Assembly: GCF_039994875.1 (NCBI RefSeq)
Contig: NZ_CP121196.1
Span: forward strand, 372,001-436,000
DNA: 64,000 bases
Reading direction: 5' to 3'
Origin: Telmatobacter sp. DSM 110680
GTDB lineage: Bacteria > Acidobacteriota > Terriglobia > Terriglobales > Acidobacteriaceae
In this document: positions 43,948 to 52,161 of the stretch, in pieces
How positions within the stretch are numbered: the first letter of the stretch is position 1
Layout: each line of letters starts with the position of its first letter
Made by a program: the position numbers and the translations under genes
The notes under the pieces: generated by a model
Databases searched by the model: none
What the model saw: the letters and a program-made list of their open reading frames with translations, nothing else
Told to the model about the DNA's origin: nothing

Positions 43948-44142
43948 GTTGTCAGTGATGGATCAGTCGCAGACATTCTATTTCCACATCGCTGATAACA
44001 ATCGACTACGGTCCAGCATCATTAGAGCGACGAAAGCTGTATTTGCCCGATCGTGGTCGTGCGATATACTCGCCCTTCCCCTTGATCGTGAGATTTCGCG
44101 AAGCCAAGAATGAGAGTGCGGCGCTTGGCAAGGCGGCGGTAT

Positions 44143-46671
44143 ATGAATACATCGTATGGAGACTGGCTTCGCGATAGATTCGAAGCCGGAACAGTGTCAA
44201 CTCAACTCGCCGAAGCGCGTCGACTCGAGGATGCGTATGGTGACCTTGACGAGAACTTTGATCGTGATGATTTCGACTCAATGCTCGCAGAGTTGGCATA
44301 CTCTTCCCTCGACAAGAAAGCCGAGAAACCTAACCCCTCGCGCATACCCATTCAGGGAAATAGGCTCTACGAAAACCTCGCTCACCTTCGAACGGCGCTC
44401 AATTACTATCGTCGATTTCGCGCTCACTTGGACGCCAAGAAGGGGGTTGAAGACTGGCCGCAGCTGGAGAGGATGCGTACACGGTTCCTTGCTATTTGTC
44501 CCGACTTCATCGATTTCGAGCAGAGGAAGGGCTTTTATTTTGAACAGGAGAGAGCCTATAAGGATGACTTGATTGGCCAAGCTCAATCGATTTTAAGCGG
44601 CCATCACGAGGAACAACCAGAGAAACTCGGAGGCCAATTCCTCGACCTAGTGAAGAAGTCTAATTTCGTCGGATGGCGAGCTTTCGATGCAATAGCGAAA
44701 GGTGGAGCTGACGCGAGGAAAGAAACTGCACAAGCTCTGGGCGAAATGTTGTTGTCAAAAGAGAGCTTGCCTGCCGTAATCGAGACTGCCGCTCTCAGGA
44801 TCCACCCGATACTCCGCTCGGACAACAATCCTGCCATTGGCCTTGTTCGGTCCCTTGTGACTTCGGCAATTGCATTAGCCAAGCCCAAAGATGCGATCAG
44901 CGTCAAAACTCTTTCAATGCAGGCGGCAATTAAGGAATTGACCGGGGACACGATTATAAAGTCAGCGGTAATCAGTGCCCATGAGTATGAAGCGATCCTC
45001 CAGATTGCCCTTCGTATCAGCGACAGAATGGTCGAGTGGAACTGGAAGCCGCGCGATCTTTGGGATGTACAGGGTTTCCTTTGGGTTGCGACAAATTATG
45101 GCAAAGCGCCCGTTCTGGCCGAAGGTGGCGCCTTAATCGAAGACGATGAGGATGATGATCGAATGACTGGAAAACAATTCATTCCGCTGAATCAGATACT
45201 CTTTGGGCCCCCGGGAACCGGCAAGACGTGGGCGACAGCCCGGCTCGCAGTCGAAATATGCAACGGGACTGCTCCGGATGACCGAAAGCAACTAAGGAAA
45301 GAGTACGACGAACTGAGGAGAGCTAATCGAATTACCTTCACCACGTTCCATCAATCGATTGGTTACGAGGAGTTCGTCGAGGGTCTCCGTCCAGTCACCG
45401 AAAATGAAGATGAAGAAGATCAGGCTCCTGCTGGTTTCCATCTAGAGACCCGCCACGGCATTTTTCGTAACATCTGCACCCTCGCTGAACAGGCACGAAA
45501 ACGAGGCGGAAAAGCGGCCGCATTCGATTTCACAAAACGGCAATTCTTCAAGATGTCCTTGGGGCGTGCGAGTACCGAGAGTCATATTTATCAGGCGGCA
45601 ATCGCGGGAAACTATATCGTCCTAGGTTGGGGTGGAGACCTTGATTGGTCGGACACAAAGTACGACGACTTTCAAGCCGTGTTCGATCGGTGGCAAGAGA
45701 AAGAACCAGGCACAAGCGGAAACAGCGGCAATATCGCACAGACGTGGTGTTTTCGATCGCTTATGAAGAAGGGCGATATTGTGATTGTCTCAAACGGTAA
45801 CCGCCGCTTTCGTGCGGTTGGTGAGATCTTAGGTGATTACGAATTCGTGCCACAAGGAGAGGGCGGCAATCATCGCCGCGTCGTGAAATGGCTCGCCGTA
45901 ATCAAAGACTCCTTGCCAATTGAGACCATTTATGACGGCAATCTCTCGCAGGTTACATGCTATCGGTTGGTAAAGAGCCGTATGAAGCTCGAGGCCTTAG
46001 CTGGTCTGGTCACTGCAGATGCTCAACCTATGTCATCGAGCGCTGAGCCATACGTCTTAATTATTGACGAGATTAACCGCGCAAACATATCCAAGGTCTT
46101 GGGAGAATTGATAACCCTAATCGAACCAGATAAGCGGCTCGGAGGGCAAAATGAGATCACTGTAACGATGCCGTATTCCAACGACGACTTTGGAGTTCCT
46201 AACAACCTATACATAGTCGGCACGATGAACACGGCGGATCGTTCAATTGCACTTCTTGACACAGCGCTTCGTCGCCGCTTCCACTTCACCGAAATGATGC
46301 CCGACTACAGCTGTCTCAACAGGCAGGTAGAAGAGATTCACCTTGGCAAACTCTTGGCCGCGATCAATCGGCGGGTTGAATGGCTATTCGATCGTGATCA
46401 TCAAATAGGACACAGCTATTTCACGGATGTCGAGAGCAAAGCAGACCTCGATCACGTAATGCAGGCGAAGGTAATCCCGCAGTTGGCGGAGTATTTCTAC
46501 GAGGACTGGGAGAAGGTGCGTGCAGCTCTCAATGATACGAACGAGGCGTTCATTAAAGTGACCAAACTCGGTCCACCAAAGATGCTTCAATCTGATGGGG
46601 AGGACCGGTCGCACTATTCAATCCATATGGGAGAGATTCCGTCTGAAGGATACGTCACGGCATCGGAGTAG
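44143..46671 (+). CDS. mcrB: McrB-family AAA+ NTPase with an EVE-like insert
   Basis: An 842-residue protein; the frame also extends to an ATG at 44110 with an unlikely Arg-rich start. Residues about 1-345 are helical with no known domain. The AAA+ part has Walker A FGPPGTGKTWA (Lys361), Walker B VLIIDEINRANI (Asp642-Glu643), and the McrB signature GTMNTADRSIALLDTALRRRF. Between Walker A and B, at about 466-610, lies a beta-rich insert (KMSLGR, NYIVLGWGGDLDWSD, GDIVIVSNGNRRFRAVGEILG) resembling an EVE/PUA-like domain that reads modified bases. McrB forms GTP-driven hexamers and drives McrC to cut modified DNA. mcrC starts three bases after its stop. Confidence 0.88.
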   Translation: MNTSYGDWLRDRFEAGTVSTQLAEARRLEDAYGDLDENFDRDDFDSMLAELAYSSLDKKAEKPNPSRIPIQGNRLYENLAHLRTALNYYRRFRAHLDAKKGVEDWPQLERMRTRFLAICPDFIDFEQRKGFYFEQERAYKDDLIGQAQSILSGHHEEQPEKLGGQFLDLVKKSNFVGWRAFDAIAKGGADARKETAQALGEMLLSKESLPAVIETAALRIHPILRSDNNPAIGLVRSLVTSAIALAKPKDAISVKTLSMQAAIKELTGDTIIKSAVISAHEYEAILQIALRISDRMVEWNWKPRDLWDVQGFLWVATNYGKAPVLAEGGALIEDDEDDDRMTGKQFIPLNQILFGPPGTGKTWATARLAVEICNGTAPDDRKQLRKEYDELRRANRITFTTFHQSIGYEEFVEGLRPVTENEDEEDQAPAGFHLETRHGIFRNICTLAEQARKRGGKAAAFDFTKRQFFKMSLGRASTESHIYQAAIAGNYIVLGWGGDLDWSDTKYDDFQAVFDRWQEKEPGTSGNSGNIAQTWCFRSLMKKGDIVIVSNGNRRFRAVGEILGDYEFVPQGEGGNHRRVVKWLAVIKDSLPIETIYDGNLSQVTCYRLVKSRMKLEALAGLVTADAQPMSSSAEPYVLIIDEINRANISKVLGELITLIEPDKRLGGQNEITVTMPYSNDDFGVPNNLYIVGTMNTADRSIALLDTALRRRFHFTEMMPDYSCLNRQVEEIHLGKLLAAINRRVEWLFDRDHQIGHSYFTDVESKADLDHVMQAKVIPQLAEYFYEDWEKVRAALNDTNEAFIKVTKLGPPKMLQSDGEDRSHYSIHMGEIPSEGYVTASE

Positions 46672-46673
46672 AC

Positions 46674-47921
46674 GTGAAAACCATAAGTATTCGAGAGCAT
46701 CAGACGATCGCAGTTGGAGGGGTGATGGATGGCCCGCATCTGACGGTGTGTGAGTGTGAGGCACTCGATCGCGCTCAGCGCTCTCTTGGCGTCCAAGCCT
46801 TCCGATGGATTTCACGAAACCAGATCAAGGTTGCCCAATTCGTCGGTATGATTGCGGCTACCGATGTCAGATTGGAAATCCTTCCCAAAATTCACGGGCT
46901 CGGAGAGGGTGATACCAGGCGGGTGTTGATCGGCATGCTCGGCATAGCTCTCGATGTGCCGGTCCGCGACGGCGACGTAACTGGCCATGAGTATCAGAAT
47001 TGCGATCTTCTTGAACTGCTAATAGATCTGTTCGCACGTAGACTCAGGGAGAAAATTCGAGCCGGCCTATCTAGAGCTTACTCTCAGCACGAAAGCGATC
47101 TCAGCTATTTGCGTGGCAAGCTGGCTGTCACGCGTCAATTTTCAATTCTGGCTGCAAGCCCGCATAGGCTTGCTTGCCGATACGATGAATTCACAGCGGA
47201 CACTGTTCTCAATCGGCTACTTTTATGTGCTGTTACCTTCTTGAGGCGCCGATCTATTCGCGCCGGCACGCAGCGATTACTGAATGAGATCGCAGCCCAT
47301 TTTGAGGACGTTCGTTCTGCAACGGTCTCGGATGTCTTGAACGAGTCCTTCGTCATAGATCGGGGCAATCGGGACTGGGAGATTCCTGCAAGGTTGGCCC
47401 GTCTGTTGCTTTCCGCCACATGTCAGACTACCCACGGCGGAATGCGCGACGGTGTTGCCTTACTCTTCGACATGAATCTTCTGTTTGAGTCCTATGTAGC
47501 AGCGTTCGCTCGCAAGGTATTCACTCCACTCGGTTACAAGGTCCGAGCTCAATGTCCGATGCGGTGCATGGTGAAAGACGAAAAAGGTAAAAATCTGTTT
47601 CACACCAGACCCGATTTGCATGTGGAGCGCGATGGGCAAGTGGTGGTGTTCGACACAAAATGGAAACATATAAATCCAAGGCAAAGTAACTTCGACATAC
47701 TGCAAGCGGATGTCTACCAAATGTACGGTTACGCGCACATCTATTCGAGCCAGAATACCGTTCTCCTGTATCCGCATATACAGGAAACATCTAGGCAGCC
47801 AGGCTTGCAATCGTCTTGGACGCTTCAATCACATGGTGGCCGTCTGACAATTGCCACAATCGACATTACAAAACCGGCGATGCTTGCCACTTCGCTGACG
47901 GAATTGTTGGCCGCAAGCTGA
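46674..47921 (+). CDS. mcrC: McrC-family nuclease subunit
   Basis: A 415-residue protein, GTG start two bases after the mcrB stop. The N-terminal McrB-contact region includes VGMIAATDVRLEILPKI and YLRGKLAVTRQ. The C-terminal PD-(D/E)XK nuclease has RPDLHVERDG (Asp314) and VVVFDTKWK (Asp327, Lys329), followed by DVYQMYGYAHIY, which is typical of McrC. It supplies the cutting activity of a type IV, modification-dependent restriction system; with McrB it would limit methylated or hydroxymethylated phage DNA. Confidence 0.92.
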   Translation: MKTISIREHQTIAVGGVMDGPHLTVCECEALDRAQRSLGVQAFRWISRNQIKVAQFVGMIAATDVRLEILPKIHGLGEGDTRRVLIGMLGIALDVPVRDGDVTGHEYQNCDLLELLIDLFARRLREKIRAGLSRAYSQHESDLSYLRGKLAVTRQFSILAASPHRLACRYDEFTADTVLNRLLLCAVTFLRRRSIRAGTQRLLNEIAAHFEDVRSATVSDVLNESFVIDRGNRDWEIPARLARLLLSATCQTTHGGMRDGVALLFDMNLLFESYVAAFARKVFTPLGYKVRAQCPMRCMVKDEKGKNLFHTRPDLHVERDGQVVVFDTKWKHINPRQSNFDILQADVYQMYGYAHIYSSQNTVLLYPHIQETSRQPGLQSSWTLQSHGGRLTIATIDITKPAMLATSLTELLAAS

Positions 47922-47956
47922 GGTATCAAAACATTGCCGCTCGAGGAAAATCCATA

Positions 47957-48288
47957 ATGCACTTTTCGAGATTTCACCTCATGTTTTCACAATCAGAAAT
48001 TTGCACTTGGGCTGACCTATATCCATTCGGGTGGGACACGGAAGCGCTTCAGGCCGGCTCGAACATTCGAGCAGGAGACTTCTGCCAACAGCATCTTAAG
48101 ATAATCGCCAGATGGAAGTCACCGCGCCCACTAGGGCTGATCAAAGAAAACCTTGATTCCGAGATCTCCGGTGTTCTGAGTTTGCCTCTTAAGATGAAAC
48201 AGCCTAGGAGAGCGCCTTTGCAGTACTTATGGGATTGCGCGGAGTCGGAGTGCCCAAAGGTGACGAAAGAGCAGGGAGAGGGGGATAG
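47957..48288 (+). pseudogene. Truncated, frameshifted HhH DNA-glycosylase-like gene
   Basis: From ATG 47957 the frame reads a small N-terminal region with TWADLYPFGWDTEALQ, then HLKIIARWKSPRPLGLIKEN. At about 48212 the sensible sequence moves to another frame: SAFAVLMGLRGVGVPKGD, a helix-hairpin-helix (GLRGVGVP) motif, ending at a TAG (48286-48288). Full-length relatives as I recall them are about 240 residues, so the 3' half is missing. The frame shift and truncation make it a pseudogene. Confidence 0.55.
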
Positions 48289-48467
48289 GAGAATGTAATT
48301 ATGTTGAGTTTCGTCGCTGAGTTTAATCATCCGCGGAAGTCGGCTGGTAATTCAGCGTCACGCACACTCTCCGGAAGCTCGCACGTTGGCGCCTTTTGTC
48401 GGACGGTGATGTACATACCACTGGATTACTTCTCCGATACGTGCGTTGATTCGAGAAGAGAAACGCC

Positions 48468-49490
48468 CTAGGCTTCGGTCGTCTCCTCATTGAATTTCGA
48501 CCATGGAATTTCCTTAAGTCTGTTCGCAAGCTGTTCCGCCTCCTTCACCTGAAGCCAACTGACATCAAAGTACCTTTTGCTGTTGTACATTCCGCCTGGG
48601 CTATCCTTGCGGCAATCGGTATCGTAAAGTGGGCCGAGAAGGAAAACGCGCGTCGGAAAGACCCCCGGCCGAAGGTCATGAACCTTTGTCATTGCAAGTT
48701 TCTTGAGTTCCTCCTTGGCGCGGGAAACGTTCTGCCATTTCACCTTGGCCATGTCGACACCTTCAACGTCGACAACCGCTTCTATTAGGGCAACTCGCTC
48801 TATGCGCTTTTCCCTATACATGCCGAAATATTTACAACGAATATGACTGTACGCCCCACTGGTTGCTGGGCACATGTACACCCTACCGACGAGCACATCG
48901 TCCGGCAGCCCAGCACAATTCACTACGTCGAGCCGTCTCTCCCAGGACGGAAGTAACTCCTGCTCGTCGAGGTAAAGTCTGAATTCTGCGACGGCGTCGT
49001 CGAGATTCTTCGGAAGGTGGGGGAGTTTTAGCGCAAGAACAAAGTCCTCGAAGGAAACCTCCTTGAAAAGGATCGAGCCCTTATATTTTCTGGCGCATAA
49101 ATCGTGTATATTAGCGAATTTCTTTCTCTCTTCAGACTCAAAGTTGGATAGCGCAACGAGAACTTTAAGGCCTCGGTCCTCGCTGTCAAGCGCAGCCAAG
49201 TGCTGCGCAAGCTGCTCATCGTAGAACCAATTCCAGTTCTTTGTCTCAATGTAGATTGTGAAAGCGGGCTGCAGGACAAGGCCGTCTGGGATGGCTGAGC
49301 CTTTACGAACCTGTTGACGAAACCGCACTCCGATTTGATCGCCAAGCTCTTCGCCGACCAGCGTAGTCATCACTTCCGCAAGGAACTTCGGGTTTTCCTC
49401 GTAGAGCATCTTTAGAAGGAGCAAGCAGTAGTTGGTCGTGCGGTTTTCGCCTTGAGAATAGCCTGAAAAGAGACTGATTGCCCTGCTCAT
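48468..49490 (-). CDS. Probable PD-(D/E)XK nuclease of the cargo
   Basis: A 340-residue protein starting MSRAISLFSGYSQGENRTTN. Around residue 65-95 the motif AIPDGLVLQPAFTIYIETKNWNWF gives the D...E-x-K core of a restriction-endonuclease-like fold, with a Gln-His helix (EQLAQHLAAL) after it. The C-terminal 160 residues form another domain (VGRVYMCPATSG, VALIEAVVDVEGV, VFPTRVFLLGP) of unknown type. The ATG at 49490 is chosen over the frame start at 49535 because the conserved start lies here. It is transcribed towards the mcrBC genes and is likely part of the same defence unit. Confidence 0.7.
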   Translation of the reverse strand: MSRAISLFSGYSQGENRTTNYCLLLLKMLYEENPKFLAEVMTTLVGEELGDQIGVRFRQQVRKGSAIPDGLVLQPAFTIYIETKNWNWFYDEQLAQHLAALDSEDRGLKVLVALSNFESEERKKFANIHDLCARKYKGSILFKEVSFEDFVLALKLPHLPKNLDDAVAEFRLYLDEQELLPSWERRLDVVNCAGLPDDVLVGRVYMCPATSGAYSHIRCKYFGMYREKRIERVALIEAVVDVEGVDMAKVKWQNVSRAKEELKKLAMTKVHDLRPGVFPTRVFLLGPLYDTDCRKDSPGGMYNSKRYFDVSWLQVKEAEQLANRLKEIPWSKFNEETTEA

Positions 49491-49682
49491 GTCATTGGTC
49501 CTATATTGCGTTTTAAACGGAATGGCGCCGTCCAAACTCAGTTTAGTCCTGCCAATTCAGAGCCATGAGCGGGTTTAGTAATAAAAAAGCGCCCATTCTA
49601 TCCGGGAACGCGTGTTCACCGGTGCAAAATGTCCGTCGAATAGTTCTTGATGGCTTGTCTCATAACCCACACCTTTTGATAC

Positions 49683-49704
49683 GGCCGGATCGTGAGATCC
49701 GGCC
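49683..49704 (-). terminator. Inner-end hairpin of the right copy
   Basis: Mirror of the hairpin at 41891-41912, stem GGCCGGATC / GATCCGGCC, downstream of the right copy's coiled-coil protein gene. Confidence 0.6.
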
Positions 49705-49720
49705 ATTGATTTGATGGGAT

Positions 49721-49990
49721 TTACGAGGCGGGTTTTTCGAAGCCTTTTGTCACAGCGGCGACGCGTTTGTGGATGTCGTTGATGACGCGGCGCTGCTGAG
49801 CGAGTGCTTGTTGCACCGTTGGATCGCAAGGCGGCTGAGCCCTGCGAAGCTGATCGCGAAGATCTGCGTTAGCCTGCTCGAGATATTTCCGAAGACGAGT
49901 CTGGCCGCCGCAAGCCTCGCCGGCCAGGAAGCCGAAGGCAGCCGACAGTACCATCCATACCGGCAAGAAGTCTGTTGCTTGTTCGATCAT
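49721..49990 (-). CDS. Small membrane/coiled-coil protein (right copy)
   Basis: Identical to the 89-residue protein at 41605-41874: one hydrophobic N-terminal segment and a helical, Gln/Arg-rich tail. Its ATG overlaps the recombinase stop by four bases. Being the gene nearest the inner end, it faces the nuclease gene at 48468-49490. Confidence 0.65.
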   Translation of the reverse strand: MIEQATDFLPVWMVLSAAFGFLAGEACGGQTRLRKYLEQANADLRDQLRRAQPPCDPTVQQALAQQRRVINDIHKRVAAVTKGFEKPAS

Positions 49991-50586
49991 GCGACCTGCT
50001 CCTGCGTGGTGAGAGCGTGCCGATGAAGCACGCGCTGTATCGTGGCTGTCGAGACACGGTGCTCTTTGGCGATCTGCCTCAGGCTTTGTCCACGTTCGCG
50101 GTCCTGCTTGATCGCAACGGTATCGAGGACCAGAGGAGTTCGGCCGATGCGTTGGCCGTCCAGCCGTGCCCGCCGCATGCCGGCACGCACTCGCTCGACG
50201 ATTAGCGAGCGTTCCAGTTCAGCGATGGCTCCGATGATTACGACGATCGCGCGGCCCAGCGGGCCGCCGGTATCGATATTTTCCCGGAAGCTGACGTATT
50301 CGACCCCTATCCGGTTCAACTCATCGAGCACTTCCAGGAAGTGCTTCACTGAACGAGCGATGCGATCACTCGCCCAGGTCATCACTACATCGAAGCGGCC
50401 GCGGCGGGCATCGGCCATCATCTGATCAAGCCCGGGCCGCTTAGCCTTGGTGCCGCTGATCCTGTCTGTGTATTCGTTAACGATGGCATAGCCGCGCTGT
50501 GCTGCCATCTGCCGAAGGTCATGCAACTGACTCTCCGGACGCTGATCGAGGGTCGACACCCTCATATAAAGAGCGGCGCGTTTCAC
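49987..50586 (-). CDS. Serine recombinase, resolvase/invertase family (right copy)
   Basis: Identical in all 199 residues to the protein at 41009-41608, including the nucleophile Ser11 in MRVSTLDQ and the C-terminal HTH. Both copies look intact and could be active. Two intact recombinase genes in inverted units would allow either copy to drive inversion of the cargo. Confidence 0.92.
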   Translation of the reverse strand: MKRAALYMRVSTLDQRPESQLHDLRQMAAQRGYAIVNEYTDRISGTKAKRPGLDQMMADARRGRFDVVMTWASDRIARSVKHFLEVLDELNRIGVEYVSFRENIDTGGPLGRAIVVIIGAIAELERSLIVERVRAGMRRARLDGQRIGRTPLVLDTVAIKQDRERGQSLRQIAKEHRVSTATIQRVLHRHALTTQEQVA

Positions 50587-50765
50587 CGACGCCGCCCCTT
50601 GGGAGAGTGCTTGGCGACGTAGTTCGTGATGAACTCCATCAGCACGGTGGTCATGTCCTGGCCCTTGGCAGCTGTGACCGACTTGAAGCTGTTATGGAGT
50701 TCGACGGGTACATTCAAGTTCATTCTTTTCACCTTCAGTTCTGTTGGCTTCTTAATCTGACTCAC
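50583..50765 (-). CDS. Ribbon-helix-helix protein (right copy)
   Basis: Identical to the 60-residue protein at 40830-41012; the same uncertainty about the start applies, the alternative ATG being at 50723. Overlaps the recombinase gene by four bases. Confidence 0.7.
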   Translation of the reverse strand: MSQIKKPTELKVKRMNLNVPVELHNSFKSVTAAKGQDMTTVLMEFITNYVAKHSPKGRRR

Positions 50766-50843
50766 CTCCTTCTCAGGAGATGAGGCTATATGGTTATGAG
50801 TATGAAGGCCAGAGTCTCGGAAGACCCCGGCCCCCGAAAGTTA

Positions 50844-51134
50844 CTAGCCCCAGGCCTCGTGGCAGAACAGAACGAGCGGGATTAGCCAACTGCGATCGAT
50901 CCCCAGACCGTCGGCCATGCGGTGGACCTGCTCCCAGTTCTCGGGAACCTGGCCGGCTTCTACGGCCTCCCACTGCGTTACTTCCATCCCGGCCGCCTGG
51001 GCCGCATTTTCGAGGGAGCAGCCTCTTTCCTCCCGGGCATCACGAAGAAGGCCACCGAACAGATGGCCCCAGGCTTGGCGGTAGAAGGGGGTGCTACGAC
51101 GGGACCGGGAAGACGACTTACGAATATCACTCAT
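50844..51134 (-). CDS. XRE-family helix-turn-helix protein (right copy)
   Basis: Identical to the 96-residue protein at 40461-40751, first gene of the inward-pointing operon. It would repress both copies in trans. Confidence 0.8.
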   Translation of the reverse strand: MSDIRKSSSRSRRSTPFYRQAWGHLFGGLLRDAREERGCSLENAAQAAGMEVTQWEAVEAGQVPENWEQVHRMADGLGIDRSWLIPLVLFCHEAWG

Positions 51135-51210
51135 TTACTCATTACTCCTGATAAGGCGGCCCGTCAAGTGAGAGGGGCTCGCCTGGATTTACCTACGAGC
51201 TCAGTATGAG

Positions 51211-51678
51211 GTGCGGGAAGAGTCCAACCAAAGAGGCTGCAACTCATCCCTGACCCACGAGTACTACCAGAAGCTGCTCGATCTGCTGAACACCGCGATC
51301 GCCACGGGAGACCTGTCCGGCGGATCAGCATTCGACAAGACCGCCCTGCTTAATCTCGAACAGCAGGCCCAGAGCTTTGCTTCCCTGCCCACTGCAACCG
51401 CCGGCATAAGGGTGATGGATGATTCGTTCAACTATCCCCTCAGCCTGCTGCTGGCACGGCTTCGGGCTCTCGAAGGTGAGGCGGGCAACTTCACCACCGT
51501 GTCCGGACGCCTGCTGGACATCCTGGCGAATGAGACCAGGTCCCTTCCTCCCCGCGCACAACATATTTTTCGCGCGCGCGGGAGGGACCCAAGCCTATGC
51601 TCACCATCAGGTCATCCGGACATCAGCCTTGCCGGCGATTCCGCACCATATATATTGTCCGGCCTCTGTTCCCTGTGA
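51211..51678 (+). CDS. Element protein of unknown function (right copy)
   Basis: Identical to the 155-residue protein at 39917-40384: helical N-terminal domain, Pro/Ser-rich tail, GTG start with no ATG available upstream in frame. It is read outward from the right copy. Confidence 0.55.
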   Translation: MREESNQRGCNSSLTHEYYQKLLDLLNTAIATGDLSGGSAFDKTALLNLEQQAQSFASLPTATAGIRVMDDSFNYPLSLLLARLRALEGEAGNFTTVSGRLLDILANETRSLPPRAQHIFRARGRDPSLCSPSGHPDISLAGDSAPYILSGLCSL

Positions 51679-51919
51679 CCCTGAGCTATACGGAATCGTC
51701 CCGGTTGTCCCTGCTCTCCGTTCAGCTCGTCTGGGATCAGGGTCAGGTTGATCACCGGTGTCTTCCGGATCGAAAACGACCTGTTCTCCGTATCGGGGTC
51801 AGGGTCAGGAGAATGATCCGGATCACGGTTCCTAGAGGAGAAAGAACGACCCTGTTGTTGAGCCGGGGCGGCCAAAATCAGCTTCAACAATCTGCCGGAC
51901 AAAATCACACAAAAAGCAG

Positions 51920-51937
51920 GGGGGAACATGTTCCCCC
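51920..51937. repeat. Perfect 18-bp palindrome near the outer end of the right copy
   Basis: GGGGGAACATGTTCCCCC, the mirror copy of 39658-39675. Confidence 0.6.
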
Positions 51938-52161
51938 ACGGGAGCACTGGGAGTTCAGGACCAGTTAGCAGGGAAATTAGGAATCCTAGTATATCGACTT
52001 ACTCGATTTGTCCCGGATTGACTCCATCAGACGTCGAAAACAGGAATTGCTCATCTTCAACTTTCCCACCGACCAGGTTGTCTACGCGAAAACGTTCGCC
52101 TGTTCAAACGTCAGTCCACCTTTCTTTCTTTCTTTTCACGCAGGGCTCTCTGAGACGTGAT

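Larger units (their letters stand above)
39629..51966. mobile_element. Composite element: inverted 2,303-bp recombinase units flanking a McrBC defence cargo
   Basis: The bases 39629-41931 and 49664-51966 are the same 2,303-bp sequence in opposite orientation; all encoded proteins are identical in the two copies. Outer flanks differ beyond AACTGG (left) and CCAGTT (right), and inner flanks differ beyond GGTGTGGGTT. No target-site duplication is visible, as expected of serine recombinases. The cargo of 7,732 bp holds five genes and one pseudogene, including McrB and McrC. The unit lies between the convergent HU-like and alpha-galactosidase genes. Composite movement or inversion of the cargo is inferred, not shown. 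Confidence 0.85.
49664..51966 (-). mobile_element. Serine-recombinase element, right copy (inverted)
   Basis: An exact mirror image of 39629-41931 as far as compared: every coordinate pair adds up to 91,595, and translations are identical. The recombinase operon points inward, towards the cargo. The outer end CCAGTT is followed by unrelated DNA, and the iteron-like repeats of the left flank are absent here. Confidence 0.85.

Noticed and set aside
39629-51966. Classical IS-based composite transposon with DDE transposase
   Set aside because: No DDE transposase, no 15-40 bp terminal inverted repeats and no target-site duplication are visible; the encoded enzyme is a serine recombinase.
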